Shown: in pieces, positions 51,794 through 60,785 of the stretch
Layout of the letters: every line of letters begins with the position of its first letter
Position numbering within the stretch: position 1 is the first letter of the stretch
DNA from: Corynebacterium jeddahense
GTDB lineage: Bacteria > Actinomycetota > Actinomycetes > Mycobacteriales > Mycobacteriaceae
DNA: 64,000 nt
NCBI RefSeq assembly: GCF_028609865.1
Contig: NZ_CP063194.1
Coordinates: 1,302,001-1,366,000, forward strand
Direction: 5' to 3'
Made by a program: the position numbers and the translations under genes
Notes under the pieces: generated by a model
Told to the model about the DNA's origin: nothing
The model's input: only the letters and a program-made list of their open reading frames with translations
Database searches by the model: none

Positions 51794-53293
51794 CTACAAC
51801 TTGGCGATGAGCCCCAGGCCCGAAAGCAGCTCGCGGGCCGAGCCGGAGCGCTCGATGAGCTCGCCGACGTCCGCCTTCGTGTGCTCGCCGACCATGTCCA
51901 GCGGCACCCGGTAGAGCTCGCCGTCCACGGTGAACAGCATCGACTGCCAGTTTGAGGCCGTGAGGTCCGCGCCGAACTTCTCCCCCGCCACGCCGCGGAA
52001 GTACGCGCGCGTGTCCTCCGGCGGGTGCGCCGCGGCGTGCGCGATCGTGTCGGCGCCGACCAGCGTGCGCATCGCCCCCTTGCGCACGAGCGCGTGGTAG
52101 AGCGAGCTCGCCGTGTCGATGTCCGCGTAATGCAGGTCGAGTGCCTGCAGCTTGGCCTGGCTCGCGCCGCGCTCCTCGAAGCGCCGCACGAGCGCCCACT
52201 TCGCCGTCCAGTCGAGCCGGTCGGCCGTGGACAGCGGGTCGCGCTCGAGGTCGTCGAGGATCTCGCCCCATGTCTCGAGCACTTGCGTATCGACGTCGCT
52301 TCGCGCCCGGCACCGCTTCCGGTATTCACGGAGGAGGTTCACGGCGGTGAGCCTTCGGCCGTCGTCAAGCAAGAGCTCGTGGGCGAGCGAGGGGTCGTGG
52401 CTGACTGCCTTGATTTCCTCGACCGGGTTGGCCAGGCGCAGGTCGGCGAAGTCGACGTCGTCCTCGATCGCGTCGAGGACGAGCGAGGTCATGCCGAGCT
52501 TGAGGAAGGTGGAGGTCTGGCTCATGTTGGCGTCGCCGACGATGACGTGGAGGCGGCGGAACTCCTCCTCCGGCGCGTGCGGCTCGTCTCGGGTGTTCAC
52601 GATGCCGCGGTTGAGCGTCGTCTCCAGCGAGACCTCCTGCTCGAAGTAGTCCGCGCGCTGCGAGATCTGGAAGCCGGGGCGCTCCGAGGCCTGGCCGATG
52701 CCGACGCGGCCCGCGCCAATGATGACCTGGCGGGTGACAAAGAACGGGATGAGCGCGGCGGTGAGGCGCTCGAAGTTGGTGTGGCGCGAGTACTGGTAGT
52801 TCTCGTGGCTGCCGTAGGAGCGGCCCTTACCGTCGACGTTGTTCTTGTAGAACTTCAGCGGCGGGCACGGGTCGTGCTTGGCCAGCACGGAGACCTGCTG
52901 GTCCCATAGGCTGCGGATGTCCGCGGCGGCGTCGTTCAAGATGATGTCGCCGGCGGCGTCGTAGACCATCGCGTCGAAGGCGTTCGAGCACTCCGGGCTG
53001 GAGTACTCCGGGTGGCCGTGGTCCACGTAGTAGCGCGCCCCGTTGGCGACGACGACATTGGCGACCCCGATCGCGTTCGCGTCGACGACGGGCACGCTGC
53101 GGTAGCGCTGCAGGTCGAAGCCGCGGGTGTCCTTCAGGGGCGCCTCCTCCGCGTAATCCCAGCGCGTGCGGGCCTGGGTGCGCAGCGCCGCGTAGGCCAC
53201 CACCGCGTGCGTCGACGTCACCAGCGGGCTGATCTGCGGGTTGTCGGGGCAGGTGATGCCGTATTCGGTCTCGGTTCCCAAGTAGCGCGTCAT
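51794..53293 (-). CDS. dop: Pup deamidase/depupylase Dop
   Basis: A 499-residue homologue of PafA that deamidates Pup and removes it from substrates. Blocks: TRYLGTETEYGITCPDNPQI, YVDHGHPEYSSPECSNAFDA, FYKNNVDGKGRSYGSHENYQ, VNTRDEPHAPEEEFRRLHVI and LQALDLHYADIDT. ATG 53293 gives the family N-terminus; TAGGCT on the - strand lies 8 nt upstream. A 23-bp tandem repeat array lies directly beyond this promoter. The usual upstream neighbour arc is 5 kb away. Confidence 0.93.
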   Translation of the reverse strand: MTRYLGTETEYGITCPDNPQISPLVTSTHAVVAYAALRTQARTRWDYAEEAPLKDTRGFDLQRYRSVPVVDANAIGVANVVVANGARYYVDHGHPEYSSPECSNAFDAMVYDAAGDIILNDAAADIRSLWDQQVSVLAKHDPCPPLKFYKNNVDGKGRSYGSHENYQYSRHTNFERLTAALIPFFVTRQVIIGAGRVGIGQASERPGFQISQRADYFEQEVSLETTLNRGIVNTRDEPHAPEEEFRRLHVIVGDANMSQTSTFLKLGMTSLVLDAIEDDVDFADLRLANPVEEIKAVSHDPSLAHELLLDDGRRLTAVNLLREYRKRCRARSDVDTQVLETWGEILDDLERDPLSTADRLDWTAKWALVRRFEERGASQAKLQALDLHYADIDTASSLYHALVRKGAMRTLVGADTIAHAAAHPPEDTRAYFRGVAGEKFGADLTASNWQSMLFTVDGELYRVPLDMVGEHTKADVGELIERSGSARELLSGLGLIAKL

Positions 53294-53301
53294 GGGAACT
53301 G

Positions 53302-53307
53302 AGCCTA
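53302..53307 (-). promoter_or_regulatory. Putative -10 element, leaderless dop
   Basis: TAGGCT on the - strand ends 8 nt before the dop ATG. It would drive dop-pup-pafA and place the 23-bp repeats at about -30 to -121. Confidence 0.5.
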
Positions 53308-53322
53308 GTTCGCGCGCATCTA

Positions 53323-53414
53323 CTCGACACTTTGCCCAGGTTTGGCTCGACACTTCGCCCAGGTTTGGCTCGACACTTTGCCCAGGTTTGGCTCGACACT
53401 TCGCCCAGGTTTGG
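53323..53414. repeat. Four 23-bp tandem repeats upstream of dop
   Basis: The unit is CTCGACACTTYGCCCAGGTT followed by TGG. It occurs at 53323-53345, 53346-53368, 53369-53391 and 53392-53414, head to tail and without spacers. The only difference between copies is the Y position, which alternates T, C, T, C, so the array is also two perfect 46-bp repeats. It lies just upstream of the predicted dop promoter. Confidence 0.92.
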
Positions 53415-53539
53415 ACGAGTCAATACGGCGACCCCCGTCGGTCTCCTCCTCGTTGCGCCAACTGGAACGATCGCGGAGGTCGGCGAACGGTAATGGGTTG
53501 TCCCCATTGGCCTCCTCGGCCCCTAGGCGGACGGCCGTC

Positions 53540-53568
53540 TTGGGAATCCATACGCGCCGACGTATTTT
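53540..53568 (+). promoter_or_regulatory. Putative promoter of the POT transporter gene
   Basis: TTGGGA (53540-53545), a 17-nt spacer and TATTTT (53563-53568), with 8 nt to ATG 53577. Good spacing and no ribosome site, so a leaderless transcript is likely. The sequence 53415-53539 shows nothing else recognisable. Confidence 0.5.
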
Positions 53569-53576
53569 ATTGATCC

Positions 53577-55061
53577 ATGAGCACCCAAATCCAGCCCGGG
53601 CCGGCGCAAGCGGGCACCGAGCGCAAATTCTTCGGCCAACCCTGGGGCCTGGCCAACCTCTTCGGCATCGAGCTGTGGGAGCGCTTCAGCTTCTACGGTA
53701 TGCAGGCCCTCCTGGCGTTCTACATGTACTACGCCACCACGGACGGCGGCTTGGGCATCGACCAGTCGACGGCCCTGAGCCTCGTCGGCGCCTACGGCGG
53801 CTTCGTCTTCATGATGGCGCTCGTCGCCTCTTTCGTGGGTGACCGCCTCCTCGGCGCGGAGCGCACCCTGTACTACTCCGCGATCCTGGTGATGATCGGC
53901 CACATCTGCCTCGCCCTCATCCCGGGCGCGACCGGCCTCGCCCTCGGCCTCGTCTGCGTGGGCATCGGCTCCGGTGGCGTGAAGACGTCCTCCCAGGTGG
54001 TCCTCGGCGACCTCTACACGCGCGAGGATCCGCGCCGCGACGCTGGCTTCTCCATCTTCTACATGGCCGTCAACATCGGTGGCCTGCTCGGCCCGATGGT
54101 CACCGGCGCGGTGTGGGGCAAAGCCGGCTTCCACTGGGGCTTCGGCCTCGCCGCCATCGGCATGGCGCTGGGCCTGATCCAGTACACGCTCATGCGCAAG
54201 TCCTCCATCGGTGAGGCGGGCTCCGAGATCCCCAACCCGCTGCCGCGCTCGGACTGGGCGAAGTGGGGCATCGGCGCGGCCGTCGTCGTCGCCGCGTTCG
54301 TCATCGCGCTGACCACCGGCGTGCTCCCGCTCGACTCCCTGTCCTGGGTCGTCTTCACCATCGCCCTGATCGCCACCGTCGTGCTGCTGCGCGAGATGTT
54401 CCGCTCCGACGAGGTCACCGCGCACGAGAAATCGCGCCTGACCGGCTACATCCCCCTGCTCGTCGGGTCGGTGGCCTTCTTCGCCATCTTCCAGTCTCAG
54501 TTCACCGTCGTGGCGGTCTACTCGGACCAGCGCGCCGACCTCCACCTGTTCGGCTGGGAGTTCACCCCGGCGCAGGTGCAGTCGTTCAACCCGCTGTTCA
54601 TCATCCTGTTCTCCCCCGTCTTCGCCACGCTGTGGACGAAGTTGGGTGACCGGCAGTGGGCCTCGGCGACGAAGTTCGGCGTGGCCAACATCGTCATCGG
54701 CCTGTCACTGTTCCTCTTCCTGCCCTACGTGGGCAAGGGGCCACAGTCGACGCCGCTGTGGGTGCTTGTGCTGATCCTCTTCCTGTTCACCGTCGGCGAG
54801 CTGCTGCTCTCCCCCGTCGGCAACTCCCTGGCCACCAAGGTGGCGCCGGAGGCATTCAAGTCCCGCCTCTTCGCGGTGTGGCTCATGTCGATATCCATGG
54901 GCACCGCACTTTCCGGCGTGCTCGGCTCGCTCTATGACCCTAACGACGCGACCGCCGAGCGCGCGTTCTTCCTCACGCTCTCGGCGATCACGATCGTGCT
55001 CGGCGCAGTGCTGATGGGCATCAGCCGCTGGGTCGTGCGCAAGTTCGGCGACGTGCGCTAA
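53577..55061 (+). CDS. POT/PTR-family proton-coupled oligopeptide transporter
   Basis: A 494-residue transporter with about 14 membrane helices. The family signature ExxER is in FGIELWERFSFYGMQALLAF, and the PTR2 motif region is SFVGDRLLGAERTLYYSA. It imports di- and tripeptides with protons. It lies between the dop repeats and pdxS, transcribed convergently with pdxS (30-bp gap), and is not part of the pupylation cluster. Confidence 0.88.
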   Translation: MSTQIQPGPAQAGTERKFFGQPWGLANLFGIELWERFSFYGMQALLAFYMYYATTDGGLGIDQSTALSLVGAYGGFVFMMALVASFVGDRLLGAERTLYYSAILVMIGHICLALIPGATGLALGLVCVGIGSGGVKTSSQVVLGDLYTREDPRRDAGFSIFYMAVNIGGLLGPMVTGAVWGKAGFHWGFGLAAIGMALGLIQYTLMRKSSIGEAGSEIPNPLPRSDWAKWGIGAAVVVAAFVIALTTGVLPLDSLSWVVFTIALIATVVLLREMFRSDEVTAHEKSRLTGYIPLLVGSVAFFAIFQSQFTVVAVYSDQRADLHLFGWEFTPAQVQSFNPLFIILFSPVFATLWTKLGDRQWASATKFGVANIVIGLSLFLFLPYVGKGPQSTPLWVLVLILFLFTVGELLLSPVGNSLATKVAPEAFKSRLFAVWLMSISMGTALSGVLGSLYDPNDATAERAFFLTLSAITIVLGAVLMGISRWVVRKFGDVR

Positions 55062-55091
55062 CCGCGGCACCGGCGCCGCCGAACAGGCGGC

Positions 55092-55967
55092 CTACCAGCC
55101 GCGCTCGGCCATGCGGTGCGGCGCCGGCAGCTCCTCGACGTTGATGCCCACCATGGCCTCACCAAGGCCGCGCGACGCCTCCGTCACTACGGCGATGTCG
55201 GTCCAGTTGCGCACCGAGGTCACGATCGCCTTGGCGCGGGCCGCGGGGTTGCCGGACTTGAAAATGCCGGAGCCGACGAAGACGCCGTCCGCGCCGAGGT
55301 GCATCATGAGGGCCGCGTCCGCAGGCGTCGATACGCCGCCCGCGACGAGCAGCGGCACCGGCAGCGTGCCGTGTTCCGCGACCCAGGAAACCAGGTCGTA
55401 CGGCGCCTGCAGCTCCTTCGCCGCGACGTAGAGTTCGTCGCGGTTGCCGTCCCAGATCGCCTGCAGCGCGGAAATCTCGCCGAGGATCTTGCGGATGTGC
55501 TTCGTTGCCTCGGAGACGTCGCCGGTGCCGGCCTCGCCCTTCGAGCGGATCATGGCCGCGCCCTCGTTGACGCGGCGCAGCGCCTCTCCGAGGTTGGTCG
55601 CGCCGCACACGAACGGCACATCGAAGGCGCGCTTGTCGATGTGGTTTTCGTAGTCCGCGGGGCTCAAGACCTCGGACTCGTCGATGTAGTCGATGCCGAG
55701 GTGCTCGAGGATCTTCGCCTCGTAGGTGTGGCCGATGCGGGCCTTGGCCATGACCGGGATATCGACGGCGTCGATGATGCCCTGGATGAGGTCCGGGTCG
55801 CTCATGCGGGCCACGCCGCCCTGGGCGCGGATGTCCGCCGGCACGCGCTCGAGCGCCATGACGGCCGCCGCGCCGGCGTCCTCGGCAATCTTCGCTTGCT
55901 CGGGGGTGACCACGTCCATGATCACGCCGCCGATGAATTTCTCGTTGAGTTCCTGTACGTCAGACAT
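55092..55967 (-). CDS. pdxS: Pyridoxal 5'-phosphate synthase lyase subunit PdxS
   Basis: A 291-residue PdxS that builds PLP from ribose 5-phosphate, glyceraldehyde 3-phosphate and ammonia. Conserved blocks are [60 protein letters not shown] and [23 protein letters not shown] 55967 starts the family N-terminus ([11 protein letters not shown]). It normally works with the glutaminase PdxT, encoded next to it in corynebacteria; no pdxT is present here. Divergent from the pdxR-like gene with 36 bp between starts. Confidence 0.93.
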   Translation of the reverse strand: MSDVQELNEKFIGGVIMDVVTPEQAKIAEDAGAAAVMALERVPADIRAQGGVARMSDPDLIQGIIDAVDIPVMAKARIGHTYEAKILEHLGIDYIDESEVLSPADYENHIDKRAFDVPFVCGATNLGEALRRVNEGAAMIRSKGEAGTGDVSEATKHIRKILGEISALQAIWDGNRDELYVAAKELQAPYDLVSWVAEHGTLPVPLLVAGGVSTPADAALMMHLGADGVFVGSGIFKSGNPAARAKAIVTSVRNWTDIAVVTEASRGLGEAMVGINVEELPAPHRMAERGW

Positions 55968-56003
55968 ACCGCTCAGTCTGCCCCAGCAACTGGTAGATTC
56001 CAA

Positions 56004-57392
56004 GTGCCAGTATCGTTTACATTCTTTGGACCAGTGAAGCCGTCAATTCCCGCCCAGATCGCCGCCGACGTTCGTATTGCCGTTGCAAACGGCCGACTTA
56101 GGCCGGGTGACGAAGTGCCCTCCACACGCGCCCTTGCCACCCAGCTGGGAGTTTCCCGCGGCAGTGTCGTCGCCGCCTATGAGCAGCTCGCCAGCGAGGG
56201 TTACCTCCTGACCTCCCAAGGTGCGCCAACACGTATCCACCCGGAGCTCACCGTCGCTTCCGCCGATGCCCCCGAGCCCGCTAAGGAATTCGCCCCGAGT
56301 ACACCGCAGGCGACAATCTCGCTCAAACCCTCACCTGGTTCAGCGGGCATTATCCGGCCCGCCGCCTGGCGCAAGGCGTGGCGCGAAGCCGCCGGCGACC
56401 CGGTAAACGCCAACGGCCGGGGCATGGACAAAGCCGGCGAACCCGAGCTGCGCCAGGCAATCGCTGACCACCTCCGGCTCTCCCGCGGCATGACGGTCAA
56501 CCCGCAGCAAATCCTGGTCACCGGCGGCTCCCGCGAAGGCCTCATGCTCATCCTCTTGGCCCTCGGCCCGCGGCTGCGGGTAGGTGTGGAAGACCCCGGC
56601 CACCCGGGCCTTCGGCGGGTGATTCCGCTCGGCGGCCATGAGGCGGTGGCGTGCGGGACGGATGGCGCGGGGATCGTCGTGAAGCAGTTGCCCGGTGACC
56701 TCGACGCTCTGCTGGTCACGCCGTCGCACCTCTTTCCGCTCGGCGGGTCGATGCCCGCCCCGCGCCTCGCTGAGCTGTTGGAGTGGGCGTCGCGCTCGGA
56801 CACCGTACTCATCGAGGACGATTTCAACACCGAGCTGCGTTACCGGATCTCTCCGCAGCCCACTCTGACCTCGCTCGCCCCCGCGGCCGACGTGGTCACA
56901 CTCGGCACGTTTTCGACGCTGCTCTCCCGCGAGCTCGCGGCAGGCTACGTCGTGGCCTCTCCCACCACCGCGGACAGGCTACGTGAGGTTCGCGCAGTGC
57001 TTGGCGTCCCAGTTTCCGCAGTGACCCAACGCGCCATCGCATCGCTTCTCGACGGCGGGGTTGTCCGCCGCAATACCCAATCCGTCCACAGGGAACTTGC
57101 CCGTCGCCGGACGGTCCTAAGCGAGCGGGTCATTCCCGCGCTGGAACAAGCGAACGCGGAGGCGCAACTCGCGCCCGGGGACGGTGCCGATGTGACGGTC
57201 CACTTCCCCGCAGGGGATCAGCGAGACGCGTTCGTAGCATCACTCCAGGCACAAGGCGTCGAGTGTGGCCGCGAGTCTGCCTTATGGACAGGCGGGGGCG
57301 ACGGGCTCGTACTGAGTTTCGCGCACCTTGGCGACACTGACTTCACCCGCGCCGTGGACGCGGTACTTCGACATGTCGCTACCCTGGGCTAG
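56004..57392 (+). CDS. pdxR: PdxR-like MocR-family regulator lacking the PLP lysine
   Basis: A 462-residue GntR-winged-helix/aminotransferase fusion (MocR type), at the usual PdxR position divergent from pdxS. The helix-turn-helix is [20 protein letters not shown]; the aminotransferase-like part shows [12 protein letters not shown] and [12 protein letters not shown]. The segment that should carry the Schiff-base lysine reads [16 protein letters not shown], with Thr305 where Lys is expected. GTG 56004 was chosen because it begins VSFTFFGP, the usual MocR start; TAGATT (55994-55999) lies 4 nt upstream. Confidence 0.8.
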   Translation: MPVSFTFFGPVKPSIPAQIAADVRIAVANGRLRPGDEVPSTRALATQLGVSRGSVVAAYEQLASEGYLLTSQGAPTRIHPELTVASADAPEPAKEFAPSTPQATISLKPSPGSAGIIRPAAWRKAWREAAGDPVNANGRGMDKAGEPELRQAIADHLRLSRGMTVNPQQILVTGGSREGLMLILLALGPRLRVGVEDPGHPGLRRVIPLGGHEAVACGTDGAGIVVKQLPGDLDALLVTPSHLFPLGGSMPAPRLAELLEWASRSDTVLIEDDFNTELRYRISPQPTLTSLAPAADVVTLGTFSTLLSRELAAGYVVASPTTADRLREVRAVLGVPVSAVTQRAIASLLDGGVVRRNTQSVHRELARRRTVLSERVIPALEQANAEAQLAPGDGADVTVHFPAGDQRDAFVASLQAQGVECGRESALWTGGGDGLVLSFAHLGDTDFTRAVDAVLRHVATLG

Positions 57393-57422
57393 ATCCGAAA
57401 CACGAACGAGGGTGAGAAACTC

Positions 57423-58376
57423 ATGGACGAATCCAGTCGAGAGCGGCTCGCTCGAATGCGCGGGGATGAAGAGGGGTCTTTCGAGGTCCTAGTTATCGGC
57501 GGTGGATTTGCCGGAACAGCCGCGGCTATCAACCTTGCTCGCGCGCGTCGGAAGGTGTGCATTATCGACGACGGAAAACCGCGGAATCGATCCAGCGAGC
57601 ACATGCACGGCGTTCTCGGTTCCGATGGAGTGAGGCCCACGACTCTACTCGAGCGTGGGCACACCGAGTTCGCAGCGTACGGCGGAGTGATTTTTCAGGA
57701 CCGCGTCGAATCCCTGGCCCGAGTCGGCGGAGACAACTGGGTTGCGGAAACGGAATCCGGAAGATCCCTGACAGCATCTCAAACCCTCGTTGCAACCGGA
57801 ATCACCGACTCCCTCCCCGAAGTTCCAGGCTTAAGGGACATGTGGGGAAGCAGAGTCTTCCATTGCCCTTATTGCCACGGCTACGAAGCCACGGGAAAGA
57901 GCGTCGGGGTCATAGGCGGGAAGAATCCCGCGTTCACCTTCAAGATGGCGTCGCTTCTCACGAAATGGTCGGAGAGTGTAACGCTTCACCTCAACGGCCT
58001 CGACCCGACGAAAGAGCAACTGCAGAAGCTGGAAGCAACCGGGGTTGTGCTCGACCGCGACGGCGTCGTCCGCGTCTCCCCTGCTGCCGAAAACGATACT
58101 TCGGTCGAGGTCATGACCGCTTCCGGAACGATTCGCTATGACGCATGTTTTACCGGCCCGGACTTCATCCCCAATGATCAGTTACTGCGCAAGGCCGGAT
58201 GCACAGTTGTTGACGGATGGGTTTCCGTTGAAGGCGGCAAGACGTCACAACCGGGGCTCTGGGCAGTGGGCAATGTCGTAAGCTCCCCGGATCAAGTGTC
58301 CCAGGCCATCGGAACAGGTGCCGGCGTCGCCATCGCCATCGACCAATTCCTGTTCGATGAGGAATTCTCTGGCTAG
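57423..58376 (+). CDS. Thioredoxin-reductase-like NAD(P)/FAD oxidoreductase
   Basis: A 317-residue flavoprotein: FAD motif [20 protein letters not shown], the redox-type pair in [13 protein letters not shown], the NAD(P) segment VGVIGGKNP and the C-terminal FAD block [20 protein letters not shown]. Related proteins reduce small thiols or act as oxidases of dithiol compounds. GAGGGTGAG precedes the ATG. The stop overlaps the convergent arc stop in a shared CTAG. Its link with the pdx genes is by position only. Confidence 0.8.
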   Translation: MDESSRERLARMRGDEEGSFEVLVIGGGFAGTAAAINLARARRKVCIIDDGKPRNRSSEHMHGVLGSDGVRPTTLLERGHTEFAAYGGVIFQDRVESLARVGGDNWVAETESGRSLTASQTLVATGITDSLPEVPGLRDMWGSRVFHCPYCHGYEATGKSVGVIGGKNPAFTFKMASLLTKWSESVTLHLNGLDPTKEQLQKLEATGVVLDRDGVVRVSPAAENDTSVEVMTASGTIRYDACFTGPDFIPNDQLLRKAGCTVVDGWVSVEGGKTSQPGLWAVGNVVSSPDQVSQAIGTGAGVAIAIDQFLFDEEFSG

Positions 58377-59908
58377 CCGATAGGCCAGTAGTTCAACACC
58401 TCTGCCGCGACCACGCGCTTGCCCTGGCGCCCGGAGATGCGGGCCCACTCGTCCGGGTTGGACGTATTGGGAAGGTGCTCGCTCTCCTGCTGCTCCAACG
58501 CCACAGCCTCGCGCAGGTGGCCCGCGTTGACGCCGGCATCGGAGGCGCCGGAGATGTTGTCCTTGATCGCCAACTTTTTCGCGCGGTCGACCACATTGGC
58601 GATCATCGCGCCCGAGACGAAGTCGGAGTAATGGAGGATTTCCGTGGAGCCGTCGACAAGCTCGAGGCGCACGAAGGGGCGAGGCTCGAACATGGCGTCG
58701 GCGGTGACGTCGATGAGTGTGGAGGCTGAGTCCGCGAGGGGAATCTCGTCGTTGATGTAGCGCGCGAGGATGTCTTTAGCTTCGTCCTTGTTGGGGCGGG
58801 AGACGCGGATCTTGATGTCCAGGCGCCCGGGGCGCAGGATGGCCGGGTCGATGAGCTCTTCGCGGTTGGTCGCGCCGATGACGATGACGTTGGCGATGTC
58901 CTCCACCCCATCGATCTCCGTGAGCAGCTGCGGCACCACCGTCGTCTCCATGTCGGAGGAGACGCCGGAGCCGCGGGTGCGGAAGATCGACTCCATCTCG
59001 TCGAAGAAGACGATGACGGGCGAGCCCTCGGAGGCGAGCTCGCGGGCGCGCTCGAAGATGAGGCGGATGCGTCGCTCGGTCTCACCGACGAACTTGTTCA
59101 ACAGCTCCGGGCCCTTCACGTTGATGAAGTGTGCCTTGCCGCCGTCGCCGATGCGGGTGGACAGCGAGTTCGCCACCGCCTTGGCGATGAGCGTCTTGCC
59201 GCAGCCGGGCGGGCCGTAGAGCAGCAGGCCCTTCGGGGGCTTGAGGTCGTAGGCGGCGTAGAGCTCGGGGTAGGAAAACGGCAGCTCCACGGAGTCCTGG
59301 ATCGTCTCAATCTGCGAGGCCAGGCCCCCGATGTCGGCGTAGGTCACGTCCGGCACCTCCTCGAGGGAAAGCTGGTTGACCTCGGTCTTGGCGATGCGCT
59401 CGAAGGCGTAGCCCGCGGCCGCGTTGATGAGCACGGTGTCGCCGGCGCGCACCGTGGTCAACAGCGGCTCGGCGAGTAGGACGAGGGATTCGGCGCCCTG
59501 CTGGTCCGCGACGACGGCGCGGTTGCCGCCGATGCGCTCGACCATCGTGGCGAGCTGCCCGGTCGGGGTGAACCCGCAGGCTTCCACCACCACGGTCCCC
59601 TCCCCGAGCCGCACGAGCGTGCCGGGCACGAGCGCCGCCGGGTCGACAATTGGCGAGATTTTCAGCCGCATCTGCCGGCCCGAGGTGAACACCTCGGCCT
59701 CCCCGTCGCGGGGCGAGCCGCACAGGTAGATGCCGTACGTCGACGCGGGCTCGCCGAGCTCCTCGACCTTCGCGTACAGGTCGTTGAGGTTGTCACGGCT
59801 GGATTTCAGCAGCTCGGCGAGCTTTGCGTTGCGCGAGCCGAGCTCCTGGTTCTTGCGTTTCAGATCCCGCAGTTCGGGGCCGAAGGCGTCGTCGTCGAGA
59901 GGAGACAT
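58373..59908 (-). CDS. arc: Proteasome-associated ATPase ARC/Mpa family
   Basis: A 511-residue AAA ATPase with an N-terminal coiled coil (about 5-52) that binds Pup, OB folds, and the AAA domain: [20 protein letters not shown] (Walker A), [16 protein letters not shown] (Walker B) and [20 protein letters not shown]. In proteasome-bearing actinobacteria it ends in GQYL, which opens the 20S gate; here it ends LNYWPIG, fitting a proteasome-free system in which ARC unfolds or remodels pupylated proteins. TAGGCT lies 7 nt before the ATG. Confidence 0.92.
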   Translation of the reverse strand: MSPLDDDAFGPELRDLKRKNQELGSRNAKLAELLKSSRDNLNDLYAKVEELGEPASTYGIYLCGSPRDGEAEVFTSGRQMRLKISPIVDPAALVPGTLVRLGEGTVVVEACGFTPTGQLATMVERIGGNRAVVADQQGAESLVLLAEPLLTTVRAGDTVLINAAAGYAFERIAKTEVNQLSLEEVPDVTYADIGGLASQIETIQDSVELPFSYPELYAAYDLKPPKGLLLYGPPGCGKTLIAKAVANSLSTRIGDGGKAHFINVKGPELLNKFVGETERRIRLIFERARELASEGSPVIVFFDEMESIFRTRGSGVSSDMETTVVPQLLTEIDGVEDIANVIVIGATNREELIDPAILRPGRLDIKIRVSRPNKDEAKDILARYINDEIPLADSASTLIDVTADAMFEPRPFVRLELVDGSTEILHYSDFVSGAMIANVVDRAKKLAIKDNISGASDAGVNAGHLREAVALEQQESEHLPNTSNPDEWARISGRQGKRVVAAEVLNYWPIG

Positions 59909-59915
59909 GCGTTCG

Positions 59916-59921
59916 AGCCTA
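59916..59921 (-). promoter_or_regulatory. Putative -10 element, leaderless arc
   Basis: TAGGCT on the - strand ends 7 nt before the arc ATG, the same hexamer and near-same spacing as before dop. It lies in the 28-bp gap between trmI and arc. Confidence 0.45.
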
Positions 59922-59936
59922 CCGCGGAGCGGATGC

Positions 59937-60770
59937 TTATCGACGCGCTTTGCGCTGCGGCCGCGGCGGCGTCACCCCGTCCGCGAGCCGACGGGTCCAC
60001 ACGAGGAACGCGGTGTGCGCGTTCATGCGGTGCTCCGGGCGGGTGGCCAGACCCTCGACCTTCCACTCGCGCAGCAGGGTCTCCCACGCGCGCGGCTCCG
60101 TAAAGCACTTCGCGCCGCGGATCGCCTCCATGATGTTCATCAGCTGCGGCACCGTGGCCACGTACGTCATGAACACGCCGCCGGGGATGAGCACGTCCTT
60201 GACCGTGTCGATGAACAGCCACGGCTCCACCATGTCCAAGATGACGCGGTCGACCGGCCCGCCGAGGTCGTCGGTGGTGATCTCGCCGAAGTCGCCCAGG
60301 CGCGGCGTCCACCACTCCGGCTCGCCGCCGAAGTACTCGGCGACGTTGTCACGCGCGAACGCGAGGTGGTCATCGCGGATCTCGTAGGAGAACACGCGGC
60401 CCTCCGGTCCCACGGCGCGCAGCAGCGACATCGACAAGGCACCCGACCCGGCGCCCGCCTCGAGGACGCGCGCGCCCATGAAGATATCGCCCTCGACGAG
60501 GATCTGGGCGGCGTCCTTCGGGTAGATCACCGCCGCGCCGCGCGGCATGGACAGCACGTGGTCCACCAGCAGGTGGCGGAAGCAGAGGAAGTCCGAGCCG
60601 AGGGTGGACTTGACCACCGAGCCTTCGTCCGCGCCGATGATGTCGTCGTGGGCGACGATGCCCTTGTGGGAGTGGAACTGCCCGCCCTCTTTGAGCTCGA
60701 TGGTGAAGTGGCGGCGCTTCGCGTCGGTGAGCTGCACCTTGTCGCCTGGCTGGAACGGTCCCGAATACAT
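59937..60770 (-). CDS. trmI: tRNA (adenine-58-N1)-methyltransferase TrmI
   Basis: A 277-residue TrmI that methylates A58 in the T-loop of tRNA. A small N-terminal beta domain ([20 protein letters not shown]) precedes the SAM fold with motif [21 protein letters not shown] and the catalytic segment [13 protein letters not shown]. It stands next to arc and the M18 peptidase as in related actinobacteria. CATACT on the - strand lies 7 nt before the ATG. Confidence 0.92.
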   Translation of the reverse strand: MYSGPFQPGDKVQLTDAKRRHFTIELKEGGQFHSHKGIVAHDDIIGADEGSVVKSTLGSDFLCFRHLLVDHVLSMPRGAAVIYPKDAAQILVEGDIFMGARVLEAGAGSGALSMSLLRAVGPEGRVFSYEIRDDHLAFARDNVAEYFGGEPEWWTPRLGDFGEITTDDLGGPVDRVILDMVEPWLFIDTVKDVLIPGGVFMTYVATVPQLMNIMEAIRGAKCFTEPRAWETLLREWKVEGLATRPEHRMNAHTAFLVWTRRLADGVTPPRPQRKARR

Positions 60771-60777
60771 GGCGGTT

Positions 60778-60783
60778 AGTATG
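60778..60783 (-). promoter_or_regulatory. Putative -10 element, leaderless trmI
   Basis: CATACT on the - strand ends 7 nt before the trmI ATG, which has no ribosome site. Confidence 0.35.
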
Positions 60784-60785
60784 CC

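Noticed and set aside
53323..53414. CRISPR array
   Set aside because: The repeats are contiguous without unique spacers and no cas genes are present; the RecB/Cas4-like nuclease at 62024 is far away and stands alone.
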